Positions 1 to 7,235 of a stretch of DNA of 18,795 bases are shown in pieces (position 1 is the stretch's first letter; each line of letters starts with the position of its first letter). The DNA is from Clostridia bacterium. GTDB taxonomy: Bacteria; Bacillota_A; Clostridia; Oscillospirales; SIG627. A program made the translations under genes and the position numbers. The notes under the pieces are model-generated. The model ran no database searches. It had not been told where the DNA came from and saw only the letters and a list, made by a program, of their open reading frames with translations. Location of the stretch: NCBI GenBank assembly GCA_017508505.1, contig JAFVYT010000159.1, forward strand, positions 1 through 18,795, read 5' to 3'.

Positions 1-1
1 C

Positions 2-103
2 TGCTCCCGCTTCCGCGGATACCAGTGCGGCGCCGAGTACGCCGAGGGCTTCCGTCAGTGTCAGGTTTATTTAAAGGGCACCACCAAGCGCCTTCTTCCC
101 TAA
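2..103 (+). CDS. C-terminal fragment of an unidentified gene (partial at window start)
   Basis: An open frame runs from position 2 to a TAA at 101-103 and encodes about 33 residues ending in the residues [19 protein letters not shown]. The codons are typical of the neighbouring genes (GCC, GAG, GGC, TTC), which is why I think it is the real end of an upstream gene rather than noise. The stop lies 32 bases before the start of the NagB-like gene, so it is probably the preceding member of the same sugar operon. Too little is left to name a family. The alternative is that this is non-coding leader sequence. Confidence 0.5.
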   Translation, partial: CSRFRGYQCGAEYAEGFRQCQVYLKGTTKRLLP

Positions 104-135
104 AAATTTATGATTTGAAAAGGAGATTTTGCATT

Positions 136-1071
136 ATGGATTTTATGAGCACCGTAAAAAATTCCCTTCTGGAGGGCTTCTATCCCAAGGGATGGGATAT
201 GGCAAAGATCGACGCCTGCTGTGAGAAGGGCGTTGCAAGAGAGGATTTTTGGAACGACAGCTTCAATCCCGTCGAGTGCGCTTCCCTCTCCGATTTTGAC
301 ACCCTGATGGGCCACGAGATCGCAAAGCAGATCAAGCTCACCCGTGAGGAGGGCAGAAAGCTGGCCATCATCCTTCCCGTAGGACCTATGGGTATGTACC
401 GCTGGGCCGCGTATTTCCTCAACGAGTGGGAGATCAACTGCGACCACGTGACCACCTTCAATATGGACGAGTGGGCCGACGAAAACGGCAACACCCTGGA
501 CTCCACCAACCCCGCATCCTTTGAGTACTCCATGAAGCAGGCCTTCTTCAACAAGCTGGATAAGACCGTTCCCGAGAGCCAGAGAAACTTTGCCACCAAG
601 GAGAACCTCCCCACCTACGAGGGCAAGATCGCCGCTCTGAAGGCAGAGGGTGCCAAGCTCGTTCTGGTATACGGCATCGGAAGAATGTGCCACATCGCCT
701 TCTGGGAGCCCCACTTCGCCGCAGACTACGCAAGCCTGGAGGATTGGAAGAGCGCGACCCACCGCATCGGCGCCAAGCTCCATCCTCTGACCATCGAGCA
801 GAACGCCATCACCAGCTTCAAGAGCCGCTCCACTTTGGTGCCCTGCACCGCAAACACCATCGGACCGGGTCTGTTCCTGCAGGCTGACTGGGCCATCGGC
901 GGTGCCGACGGCGCACTGGGCCGCGGAATGGGCTGGCAGGGTATGAGCTTCTTGACCACCCTGCACTACGGCCCCAACCCCTGGATCACCTCTACCTTCA
1001 TTCCCACGCTCCCCGGCCGTCTCTTCTACCTCAAGGAGCTGGCAGGCCCCTTGACCGCCGAGTGCAACTGA
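136..1071 (+). CDS. NagB-like sugar-phosphate isomerase/deaminase, divergent subfamily
   Basis: The 311-residue protein belongs to the glucosamine-6-phosphate deaminase/isomerase (NagB/RpiA-fold) group, whose founding member converts glucosamine-6-phosphate to fructose-6-phosphate and ammonia in the cytoplasm. The NMDEW motif (residues 109-113) matches the F-MDEY box with catalytic Asp111, and [13 protein letters not shown] (180-192) matches the GxGxDGHIAFNEP box, with His186 and Glu191 kept. The Asp of that second box (E. coli Asp141) is Met184 here, and the Asn before Glu is Trp190, so ordinary deaminase activity is doubtful. It is about 45 residues longer than E. coli NagB, mostly N-terminal. 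The ATG at 136 is chosen because AAAAGGAGA (118-126) precedes it at good spacing; upstream in-frame starts would overlap the preceding gene tail. It is first in a four-gene run of sugar-phosphate enzymes, 4 bases before the kinase gene. The fold is confident, the substrate unknown. Confidence 0.85.
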   Translation: MDFMSTVKNSLLEGFYPKGWDMAKIDACCEKGVAREDFWNDSFNPVECASLSDFDTLMGHEIAKQIKLTREEGRKLAIILPVGPMGMYRWAAYFLNEWEINCDHVTTFNMDEWADENGNTLDSTNPASFEYSMKQAFFNKLDKTVPESQRNFATKENLPTYEGKIAALKAEGAKLVLVYGIGRMCHIAFWEPHFAADYASLEDWKSATHRIGAKLHPLTIEQNAITSFKSRSTLVPCTANTIGPGLFLQADWAIGGADGALGRGMGWQGMSFLTTLHYGPNPWITSTFIPTLPGRLFYLKELAGPLTAECN

Positions 1072-1075
1072 GACC

Positions 1076-2098
1076 ATGGCAGAGATGAAAAAGGGCATTA
1101 CCTTTGCGGGGACGGTGCTGGTGGACGTAGTCAAGACCGTGGACTTCTACCCCGAATTGGGAATGCTTGCCAACATCCAAAGCGTCAGTCAGGCGGTGGG
1201 CGGGTGCGTCCCCAACACCGCCATTGACCTGGCGACCATCGACCCGACCATTCCCATCGCCGCCATCGGCAAGGTGGGTAAGGACGAGTACGGCGATTTC
1301 GTGATCGCCAAAATGCAGGAAAAGGGCATCGACACCTCCGGGGTACTGGTCTCCGAGACGGAGCCCACCGCCTTTACGGACGTGATGAATCTCTCCTCCA
1401 CGGGAGAGCGCACCTTCTTCCATTGCAAGGGCACCAACAAGAACTTTTCTCCCGAGGAGATCTCTCTGGACGGGGTGGATTGCGACATTCTCCACGCAGG
1501 ATACATCCTCCTTCTGGACAAGTTCGACGAGGAGGACCCGGTCTACGGAACGGGAATGGCACGGTTCCTTGCAAGAGTACGGGAAAGGGGCATCCGCACC
1601 AGCGTAGACGTCACCTCCTCCAAGGGGATGGACTACAAAAAGATCATCGGCTCCGCCCTGCCCTACTGTGACTACATCATCTTCAACGAGATCGAATGCT
1701 GCGGCATTTGGGGCATCGAGCCCTACACCCCCGAGGGGAAGGTGGACCTTGCGGCCATCGAGCGGGCCATGCGCCTGACCCTGGAGGCAGGGGTCAAGGA
1801 AAAGGTCATCGTCCATTGCAAGAAGGCAGGCTTCTGTCTGGACAAGTCCGGCCGCTTTACCTATCTGACCTCTCTGGACATTCCCCGCAGCGAGATCCGC
1901 GGCAGCGTGGGAGCGGGCGACGCCTTCTGTGCGGGCTCCCTCTACGCCATTTACAACGGCTACGACGACGAAAGAATTCTGGAATTTGCCATCGCCGCCG
2001 CCTCTGCCAACCTCTTCTCGGAGAATTCCGTGGACGGAATGAGGCCCCGTGAGGAGCTCCTTGTTCTGAACGAGCGCTACGGCAGAGAAGCCCTTTGA
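1076..2098 (+). CDS. PfkB-family carbohydrate kinase
   Basis: A 340-residue ribokinase/PfkB-family kinase, which transfers phosphate from ATP to a sugar or sugar phosphate. The N-terminal substrate-binding glycines appear as VGGCVPNTA (residues 41-49), and the C-terminal signature GSVGAGDAFCAG (276-287) holds the anion hole and the catalytic base Asp282. The length is slightly above the usual 300-330. The start at 1076 lies only 4 bases after the NagB-like stop; the Shine-Dalgarno is weak, so translation probably depends on coupling. ATG at 1085 is an alternative start with no better site. The context of an isomerase and two polyol/ketose dehydrogenases suggests a ketose, hexosamine or ketose-phosphate substrate, but family members cannot be told apart by these motifs. 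Confidence 0.9.
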   Translation: MAEMKKGITFAGTVLVDVVKTVDFYPELGMLANIQSVSQAVGGCVPNTAIDLATIDPTIPIAAIGKVGKDEYGDFVIAKMQEKGIDTSGVLVSETEPTAFTDVMNLSSTGERTFFHCKGTNKNFSPEEISLDGVDCDILHAGYILLLDKFDEEDPVYGTGMARFLARVRERGIRTSVDVTSSKGMDYKKIIGSALPYCDYIIFNEIECCGIWGIEPYTPEGKVDLAAIERAMRLTLEAGVKEKVIVHCKKAGFCLDKSGRFTYLTSLDIPRSEIRGSVGAGDAFCAGSLYAIYNGYDDERILEFAIAAASANLFSENSVDGMRPREELLVLNERYGREAL

Positions 2099-2115
2099 TT
2101 CGAAGGAGACAGAAT

Positions 2116-3381
2116 ATGAAAACGAAAGCAGTCCGTCTGTACGGAAAAATGGATCTCCGCCTGGAAGAGGTGGAGCTTCCCGAGCTCGGCGACGACAACG
2201 TCCGAGTCGAGATCGTTTCCGACTCCATTTGTATGAGCAGCTACAAGGCCGCCGTGGAGGGTCCCGATCACAAGAGAGTACCCGACAACGTGGCGGAAAA
2301 CCCCATCATCATCGGCCACGAGTTTTGCGGCAAGGTGCTGGAGGTCGGCAAAAATTGGCAGGACAAGTTCCGTCCCGGTGACGGGGTCGCGGTTCAGCCC
2401 GCCCACTTCTATAAGGGCACCCAGCAGGCGCTGGGCTACTCCTATTCCTTCTGCGGCGGTGACGCCCAGCACGGCAACATCCCCATGGAAACCCTGGCGA
2501 TGGATTGCCTGTTGCCCTACCACTCCGACGTTTACTTCTACGGCTCTCTGGCCGAGCCTATGAGCTGTATCATCGGTACCTTCCACGCCATGTACCACAC
2601 CAAGGCAGGCTCCTACGTCCACGATATGGGCATCGTGGAGGGGGGCAAGATGGCCCTTCTGGCCTCCGTCGGCCCGATGGGGCTGGGTGCCATTGACTAT
2701 GCGCTCCACTGCGACCGCCGTCCCTCCCTGCTTGTGGTGACGGACATCGACGACGCACGCCTTGCCCGTGCCGAGAGCATCTACACCGTAGAGCACGCCA
2801 AGGAATGCGGCGTGGAGCTCCACTACGTGAACACGGCCAAGACCCCCGATCCCGTAGCGACCCTGCGTGAGATCACCGGGGGCAAGGGCTACGACGACGT
2901 CATCTGCTTTGCTCCGGTCAGACCCGTGGTGGAGCAGGCAGACGGCATTCTGGGCTTCGACGGCTGCCTGAACTTCTTTGCAGGCCCCACCGACTCTCAG
3001 TTCAAGGCGGAGCTCAACTTCTTTAACGTACATTATTCCTATACCCACATCGTGGGCACCTCCGGCGGCAACACCCAGGATATGCGCGAGGCCATCGAGA
3101 TGATGAACAGCGGCAAGATCAATCCCGCCGCGATGGTCACCCACGTGGGCGGTCTGGACGCGGTGGTGGACACCACCCTGAACCTGCCGTCAATCCGCGG
3201 GGGCAAAAAGCTCATCTACAACCAGATCAGCATGCCCCTGACCGCCATCGACGATTTTGCCGAATTGGGCAAGACCGACCCGATGTTCGCCCACCTTGCC
3301 CGGATCTGCGCCGAAAAGGGCGGTCTCTGGAGCGGGGAAGCGGAAAAATACCTTTTGGCCAACGCCAAGAGGCTGGACTGA
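2116..3381 (+). CDS. Zinc-dependent sugar(-phosphate) dehydrogenase, SorE-like (MDR family)
   Basis: A 421-residue zinc-binding medium-chain dehydrogenase. The catalytic zinc ligands are visible as Cys39 (DSICMSS), His68-Glu69 (GHEF) and Glu147 (LAEPMS). The four-cysteine structural zinc lobe of classical alcohol dehydrogenases is not evident. A Rossmann motif ASVGPMGLGA (about 183-192) binds NAD(P). The N-terminus, with the KTKAVRLYGK start, the SICMSSYKAA stretch and HKRVP, resembles L-sorbose-1-phosphate reductase (SorE), which interconverts sorbose-1-phosphate and glucitol-6-phosphate. That assignment is from memory of the family and the substrate is inferred. AAGGAG (2103-2108) decides the ATG at 2116, 17 bases after the kinase stop. 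It is followed within 10 bases by an MtlD-like gene, so a two-step ketose-phosphate to hexitol-phosphate to fructose-6-phosphate route is plausible. Confidence 0.85.
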   Translation: MKTKAVRLYGKMDLRLEEVELPELGDDNVRVEIVSDSICMSSYKAAVEGPDHKRVPDNVAENPIIIGHEFCGKVLEVGKNWQDKFRPGDGVAVQPAHFYKGTQQALGYSYSFCGGDAQHGNIPMETLAMDCLLPYHSDVYFYGSLAEPMSCIIGTFHAMYHTKAGSYVHDMGIVEGGKMALLASVGPMGLGAIDYALHCDRRPSLLVVTDIDDARLARAESIYTVEHAKECGVELHYVNTAKTPDPVATLREITGGKGYDDVICFAPVRPVVEQADGILGFDGCLNFFAGPTDSQFKAELNFFNVHYSYTHIVGTSGGNTQDMREAIEMMNSGKINPAAMVTHVGGLDAVVDTTLNLPSIRGGKKLIYNQISMPLTAIDDFAELGKTDPMFAHLARICAEKGGLWSGEAEKYLLANAKRLD

Positions 3382-3390
3382 GGTGACGCA

Positions 3391-4605
3391 ATGAAGGCTT
3401 TGATGTACGGCGGCGGCAACATTGGCCGCGGATTTATCTCTTACCTTTTCTCTGCATCCGGCTATCAGGTGCAGATCGTGGACGTGGTGGACAGCGTCAT
3501 CGACGCGCTCAACCGCGATCACTCCTATCCCATCCGCATTCTGGAGGGCGAGACCCATCGGGACATTCGGGTGGAAAACGTTTCTGCCGTTGACGGCAAA
3601 AATCCCGAGGCGGTGGCCGAGGCCATCGCCGAGGCAGACGTGATGGCCACGGCCGTCGGGGTGAACGTGCTCAAATTCATCATTCCCAACATCGTGCTCG
3701 GCTTGAAAAAGCGCAAGGAGCGCGGGCTCGGTGCCTTCAATATCATCATCTGCGAAAACCTGATGGACGCCAACAAGGTCATCGAGGGGATGATCAAGGA
3801 GCATCTGACCGAGGAGGAATGCGCCTGGTTTGACGAGAACGTGGGCCTTGTGGAGGCCTCCATCGGCCGTATGGTGCCCGTTCAGACCGACGAGATGAAG
3901 GACGGCGATCCCCTGCGGGTCTGTGTGGAAAAGTACGGCTTTCTGCCCGTGGACAAGGACGCCTTCAAGGGCGAGATCCCCGAAATTCGCGGGATGGTGC
4001 CCTTCTCCCCCTTCGATTTCTACTTGAAGCGCAAGCTCTACGTGCACAATATGGGTCACGCCACCTGCGCTTATCTGGGCGGTCTTCTGGGGCTGGAGTA
4101 TATTTACGAGGCCATTGACCGTGACGAGATCTATCTGATCGTGCGGGGTGCCATGGAGGAGAGCGCACGGGCTCTTTCCAAGAAATACGGCGTTCCGCTG
4201 GAGGAGATCCTCCTTCACGTGACGGATCTGCTCGGTCGCTTTACCAATGCGGCTCTGCGTGATACCGTCGCCCGTGTTGGCGGGGATCCCGCAAGAAAGC
4301 TCAAGCCCGACGACCGTCTCATCGGCTCCTCCCGCTTGGCGATGGAGGTGGGGGTGCTCCCCGCTTATATTGCCATCGGCGCAGCCGCCGGTCTTTACCG
4401 CTATCTGAATGAGGTGGACGGGGTGAGCCAATGCCCCGAGGATGCGGCAAAGGTGCTTCGGGAGCACAGCGCCCTCTCCGAGGACGAGCGCTTGTATTCC
4501 CTGATTCTGGATTTCTACAAGCTCCTTCTCTCAGGGTGCAATCTCGCATCTCTTCGCCGCAAGGCAGACGCCATCGTGGCCGCCGAGCTCTGCGACGTCA
4601 TTTAA
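3391..4605 (+). CDS. mtlD: Mannitol-1-phosphate 5-dehydrogenase-like enzyme
   Basis: A 404-residue polyol-specific long-chain dehydrogenase. The N-terminal GGGNIGRGFI (residues 7-16) is the hallmark NAD-binding motif of MtlD, and KLYVHNMGH (215-223) carries the conserved Lys215, Asn220 and His223 of the active site. The RKLKPDDRLIGS stretch near residue 303 is also typical. E. coli MtlD (382 residues) oxidises mannitol-1-phosphate to fructose-6-phosphate; this protein is slightly longer and may act on another hexitol phosphate. GAGGTGA stands just upstream of the ATG at 3391. It is the last gene of the cluster; a strong hairpin terminator follows 5 bases after the stop. No mannitol PTS genes are in the window, so a role in mannitol use itself is not shown. 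Confidence 0.82.
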   Translation: MKALMYGGGNIGRGFISYLFSASGYQVQIVDVVDSVIDALNRDHSYPIRILEGETHRDIRVENVSAVDGKNPEAVAEAIAEADVMATAVGVNVLKFIIPNIVLGLKKRKERGLGAFNIIICENLMDANKVIEGMIKEHLTEEECAWFDENVGLVEASIGRMVPVQTDEMKDGDPLRVCVEKYGFLPVDKDAFKGEIPEIRGMVPFSPFDFYLKRKLYVHNMGHATCAYLGGLLGLEYIYEAIDRDEIYLIVRGAMEESARALSKKYGVPLEEILLHVTDLLGRFTNAALRDTVARVGGDPARKLKPDDRLIGSSRLAMEVGVLPAYIAIGAAAGLYRYLNEVDGVSQCPEDAAKVLREHSALSEDERLYSLILDFYKLLLSGCNLASLRRKADAIVAAELCDVI

Positions 4606-4610
4606 ACCAA

Positions 4611-4643
4611 AAAAACAGCCATCCGACGGATGGCTGTTTTTGC
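4611..4643 (+). terminator. Rho-independent terminator of the sugar operon
   Basis: A perfect 14-bp stem (4611-4624 with 4628-4641) with a GAC loop ends in a T-run. It begins 5 bases after the mtlD-like stop codon. The symmetric A and T flanks could let it act on both strands. Confidence 0.9.
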
Positions 4644-4659
4644 GTCTGCACACAGGGCA

Positions 4660-4757
4660 GTACGGGGGCTTTCGCAGGGCGCCTCTCTGCAACCCACCAA
4701 GGGGACTTTTTGAAAAAAGTCCCCTTGGAACCCCCAAAAACTTTTAAGTGGTTTTTT
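4660..4757 (+). repeat. Composite stem-loop element, copy 1 (+ orientation, after mtlD-like gene)
   Basis: This copy follows the operon terminator. It starts with ACGGGGGCTTTCGCAGGGC, a degenerate first hairpin. It then has a perfect long hairpin at 4697-4728 whose outer arms are CCAAGGGGAC/GTCCCCTTGG and whose core is TTTTTGAAAAA. The tail is CCCCCAAAAACTTTTAAG followed by a T-run. The same architecture recurs at 8448, 13184, 18146 and 18636, and in reverse at 4859 and 8600. It is oriented with the upstream gene. Confidence 0.75.
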
Positions 4758-4764
4758 ATCCTTT

Positions 4765-4850
4765 TTATTGGAGAAATAAAGATTAAAACCTCTATAAAGC
4801 TTTTTGGGAGGCTTGGAACCCTTTTTCTCGAAAAAGGGTTCCAAAAAAGA
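4765..4850 (-). repeat. Degenerate stem-loop element copy lacking the first hairpin (- orientation)
   Basis: A perfect 14-bp stem (4813-4826 with 4831-4844) has the T5/A5 core but different arms, GGAACCC/GGGTTCC, and a 4-base loop. Read on the minus strand, it is followed by CCTCCCAAAAAGCTTTATAG, which aligns with CCCCCAAAAACTTTTAAG in copy 1. No GC-rich first hairpin is seen next to it. I read it as a third, partial family member in this gap; it could also simply be a terminator. Confidence 0.55.
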
Positions 4851-4858
4851 AATAATAA

Positions 4859-4947
4859 TATTAACTTTGAAGTTTTTTGATCCAAACTTTTTTTCAAAAA
4901 AGTTTGGTGGGGTATGGGGTGAAACCCCATAAATCCCCCGTAAATCC
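4859..4947 (-). repeat. Composite stem-loop element, copy 2 (- orientation, downstream of the DUF1292 gene)
   Basis: Read on the minus strand: first hairpin with a perfect 8-bp stem (TATGGGGT/ACCCCATA, 4913-4931), then CCCC and a long hairpin (4882-4907) with CCAAAC/GTTTGG arms around T and A runs. The tail is GGATCAAAAAAC with the small palindrome AACTTCAAAGTT. The orientation matches the minus-strand DUF1292 gene that lies beyond it, opposite to copy 1. Confidence 0.8.
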
Positions 4948-4955
4948 TCCGTAAC

Positions 4956-4988
4956 GCAAAAGAGCACCCGAAAAGGGTGCTCTTTTGC
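4956..4988 (-). terminator. Bidirectional hairpin terminator between convergent genes
   Basis: A perfect 14-bp stem (4956-4969 with 4975-4988) contains AGAGCACCC/GGGTGCTCT with A/T flanks. It is the first convincing terminator downstream of the DUF1292 gene, about 190 bases past its stop. A nearly identical hairpin follows the homoserine dehydrogenase gene at 8414-8445. In both places the next sequence on the sense strand is GCGTTACGGAGG leading into the stem-loop element. Confidence 0.8.
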
Positions 4989-5176
4989 TTCATCCCGCCG
5001 CAACCGTGTGAAGGGAAGTGAAAAACCCCACATAGCCAGGGGCGGTGCCCTCTCTCGCCGATCTACTGCTCCCAGCTTCCCCAAAGGGGAGGTCTGCAAT
5101 CACGGAAAGAAGTCGGGCTCCAATTTCAATTCGTAGGTTTCCTTATCTCCTCCATCACGAGAGGGGCAGGAAAAAA
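4989..5176. other. Intergenic stretch with no recognised gene
   Basis: No convincing coding frame, RNA gene or promoter is seen here. It contains two small GC hairpins (AGGGGC/GCCCT near 5040 and CTTCCCC/GGGGAG near 5075-5092) that resemble decayed pieces of the repeat families in this window, plus a T-rich patch at 5171-5178 next to the DUF1292 stop. Confidence 0.4.
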
Positions 5177-5491
5177 TTATTTTTCCTCAGCGGGAGCGTC
5201 CAGGTCGTACTCCTCCATCATCTCGTTGTCGAAGGCGTCGGCCACGCGGTCGAACTCGTCGTCATCGTCGATGGTGATGAGAACCTCTTCCCCATTCTCC
5301 TCGATGGCCTTCAGAACGATGTACTCGTCCTCGTTGCCCTCCACGGCGACCAGAGCAAAATACTGATTCCCGTCCAGCTCGAGGGTCCCGATGATATCGA
5401 ATTCTCTTTCCACGCCCTCCTCGTCGGTGAGGGTCACGCGATCAGGCTCCAGATCGCTATCCAATTCCTTGTTTTCGCAGTTATCGCACAT
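5177..5491 (-). CDS. DUF1292 (YrzB-like) acidic protein
   Basis: A 104-residue, strongly acidic protein of the DUF1292/YrzB family, common in Firmicutes and of unknown function. The family core is recognisable as ITLTDEEG-type then EFDIIGTLELDGNQYFAL and EDEYIVLKAIEENGEE, ending in an Asp/Glu run (residues about 74-90) that is typical of the group. An N-terminal CDNCENKE segment has two cysteines but no full zinc site. GGAGGT lies upstream of the ATG on the minus strand. A good promoter (5532-5560) lies between it and thrC, so it can be transcribed independently of thrC although both point the same way. Confidence 0.85.
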   Translation of the reverse strand: MCDNCENKELDSDLEPDRVTLTDEEGVEREFDIIGTLELDGNQYFALVAVEGNEDEYIVLKAIEENGEEVLITIDDDDEFDRVADAFDNEMMEEYDLDAPAEEK

Positions 5492-5531
5492 ATTCCAATA
5501 CCTCCGTTTTCATTTTCTCAGGTTCGGTTTC

Positions 5532-5560
5532 ATTGTATTCGAAAAGTGGCGTTTCGTCAA
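5532..5560 (-). promoter_or_regulatory. SigmaA-type promoter for the DUF1292 gene
   Basis: On the minus strand, TTGACG (5555-5560) and TACAAT (5532-5537) are separated by exactly 17 bases, close to the sigmaA consensus. It lies 40 bases upstream of the DUF1292 start and just downstream of the thrC stop. Confidence 0.75.
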
Positions 5561-5571
5561 GGGTTTTCCCT

Positions 5572-7062
5572 TTATTTGCCCTTTTTCGACCCGATCTTCT
5601 CCAGCACGAAGTCTGCCATTTCATCCTTTTCGATCACGCCGCCGTGGCGCTCGGGAAGCTCGGACAGCTCCGCAAGGCTCGAAGGGACGGGCAGACCCGA
5701 TTTTGCGGAAAGGCGCCCCAAAAGGTCGAATTCATCCCCCGTTGCGTCCTCGCCCATGGCCGCCAGAACGGGACGGGAGAACTTAAAGGGAGAGGCGGTG
5801 GCCAGCACCACCACGGGATTTTTCGTTTCGGAATCCCTGCGGTACTCCTCTGCGGCGGCATAGGCCACGGCGGTGTGAGGATCGCACAGATACCCCGTCT
5901 CACGCAGGACGCGACCGAGCACCTCGGAGGAGGCCTTGTCGTCGTAGCAATAGCCCACAAAGACCTCGTTCATTTTCGCTCTCAGGGTCTCGGGCACCGT
6001 GTAGACCCCCTCCTTGGAAAGGGCGGCCATCCAGCCTGCCACGGCCTTGTCGTCTCCGTCGGAGAGCAGAAAGAGCAGACGCTCCAGATTGCTGGAGACG
6101 AGGATGTCCATCGAGGGGGACTGGGTCAGGTAGAAGGGACGGCGCTTGTCGTAGGTGCCGGTGCGGATAAAGTCCGTCAGGACGTTGTTTGCGTTGGAGG
6201 CACAGACCAATTTCCCCACGGGAAGGCCCATGATGCGGGCAAAGTACCCTGCGAGGATATTGCCGAAGTTGCCCGTGGGCACCACAAAGTCCACCTCGTC
6301 CCCCCAGGCGATGCGACCGGAGCGCATCAGGTCCCCGTAGGCCTTGAAGTAATACACGATCTGGGGTGCAAGGCGGCCGATGTTGATGGAGTTGGCGCTG
6401 GAAAGGCGCGCGCCGGTGCCCTCCATGGTATGCTCTGCGGCAAAGTCCCCGAAAATTCTCTTGACGCCGGTCTGGGCATCGTCAAAGTTTCCGCGGATGG
6501 CGGAAACGAAGGTGTTTTCACCCTTCTGGGTCACCATCTGCGCTCTCTGCACGGCAGAAACGCCGCCGTGGGGGTAGAACACCAGAATCTTGGTGCCGGG
6601 CACGTCCTGAAAGCCCTTCAGAGCGGCCTTGCCCGTGTCGCCGCTGGTGGCGGTGAGAATGACGATCTCGTCGGTCTCGCCGCACTTGGCACGGGAGGCG
6701 GTCATCAGATGGGGCAAAACGGACAGCGCCACGTCCTTAAAGGCGCAGGTCGGCCCGCGGAACAGCTCCAGCACGTAGTTGTCCCCGACGGGCACCGTGG
6801 GGGTCAGATCCTCGGTCTCAAACTTGCCCGTATAGGCAAGGCGGACGATCTCGGCGATCTCCTCACGGGAAAACTCGGGGAACAGCGCATAGAGCACATC
6901 CTCGGCAATGCCGTAAAAATCCTTCGTTGCGGTCTTTTCCGCGTCAAACCCCTCAAAGACGAATTCCCGGGGCAAAAAGAGCCCTCCGTCGGGGGCGATC
7001 CCGGCCAGAATGGCCTCTGCGGGAGATGCGGTAACGGACGAGCGGGTACTGCGATAGATCAT
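5572..7062 (-). CDS. thrC: Threonine synthase
   Basis: A 496-residue PLP enzyme of the long bacterial/fungal-type threonine synthase group, which converts O-phosphohomoserine to threonine in the cytoplasm. The N-terminus has the family pattern ending in APDGGLFLPREF (residues 23-34), and GPTCAFKDVAL (103-113) contains the PLP-binding Lys109. TATSGDTGKAAL later in the protein is the PLP phosphate-binding loop, and PTGNFGNILAGY is also characteristic. The start is the ATG at 7060-7062 with AGAAGAGG upstream. It is divergent from homoserine dehydrogenase, an earlier enzyme of the same pathway; homoserine kinase is not in the window. Confidence 0.95.
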   Translation of the reverse strand: MIYRSTRSSVTASPAEAILAGIAPDGGLFLPREFVFEGFDAEKTATKDFYGIAEDVLYALFPEFSREEIAEIVRLAYTGKFETEDLTPTVPVGDNYVLELFRGPTCAFKDVALSVLPHLMTASRAKCGETDEIVILTATSGDTGKAALKGFQDVPGTKILVFYPHGGVSAVQRAQMVTQKGENTFVSAIRGNFDDAQTGVKRIFGDFAAEHTMEGTGARLSSANSINIGRLAPQIVYYFKAYGDLMRSGRIAWGDEVDFVVPTGNFGNILAGYFARIMGLPVGKLVCASNANNVLTDFIRTGTYDKRRPFYLTQSPSMDILVSSNLERLLFLLSDGDDKAVAGWMAALSKEGVYTVPETLRAKMNEVFVGYCYDDKASSEVLGRVLRETGYLCDPHTAVAYAAAEEYRRDSETKNPVVVLATASPFKFSRPVLAAMGEDATGDEFDLLGRLSAKSGLPVPSSLAELSELPERHGGVIEKDEMADFVLEKIGSKKGK

Positions 7063-7123
7063 AGAAAGCCTCTTCTTTTTATAAAAATTTACTTGACTTT
7101 TTTCGCGTTTTGTGTTACCTATT

Positions 7124-7152
7124 ACAATATACTATTTTTCCCGAAAATTCAA
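7124..7152 (-). promoter_or_regulatory. Probable thrC promoter
   Basis: On the minus strand TTGAAT (7147-7152) and TATTGT (7124-7129) are 17 bases apart, about 60 bases upstream of thrC. The match is moderate, and the region is AT-rich enough to give chance matches. Confidence 0.45.
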
Positions 7153-7157
7153 GCATT

Positions 7158-7186
7158 TTGTGAAAAATTCAAAATTTGTCTATTTT
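7158..7186 (+). promoter_or_regulatory. Probable hom promoter
   Basis: TTGTGA (7158-7163) and TATTTT (7181-7186) are 17 bases apart. The -10 ends just before the perfect inverted repeat at 7191-7210, which would place the transcription start within that repeat. The match is moderate. Confidence 0.4.
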
Positions 7187-7190
7187 TCTT

Positions 7191-7210
7191 CGGAAAACAC
7201 TTGTTTTCCG
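7191..7210. promoter_or_regulatory. Perfect 20-bp inverted repeat in the hom/thrC intergenic region
   Basis: CGGAAAACA and TGTTTTCCG are separated by two bases, giving a perfect 9-bp inverted repeat. It overlaps the predicted hom transcription start and lies upstream of the predicted thrC promoter. It could be a repressor operator or a 5' RNA hairpin. No T-run follows, so it is not a terminator. Confidence 0.55.
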
Positions 7211-7235
7211 TTCAAGGACACTCGGAGGTACAGCT

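Noticed and set aside
3190..4467. 425-codon minus-strand open frame opposite the MtlD-like gene, and similar frames at 100-1134, 2077-3144, 10428-11861 and 14465-15736
   Set aside because: All are shadows of well-supported genes, caused by third-position G/C bias; none has a credible start signal or domain.
4431..4880. 149-codon plus-strand open frame after the MtlD-like gene
   Set aside because: It overlaps the end of the real gene in another frame and crosses the terminator and repeats; codon use is unlike neighbours.
4602..5099. Overlapping minus-strand open frames of 130-165 codons in the convergent gap
   Set aside because: They read straight through two terminators and three hairpin repeats and end in low-complexity Lys/Phe-rich sequence, so they are not genes.
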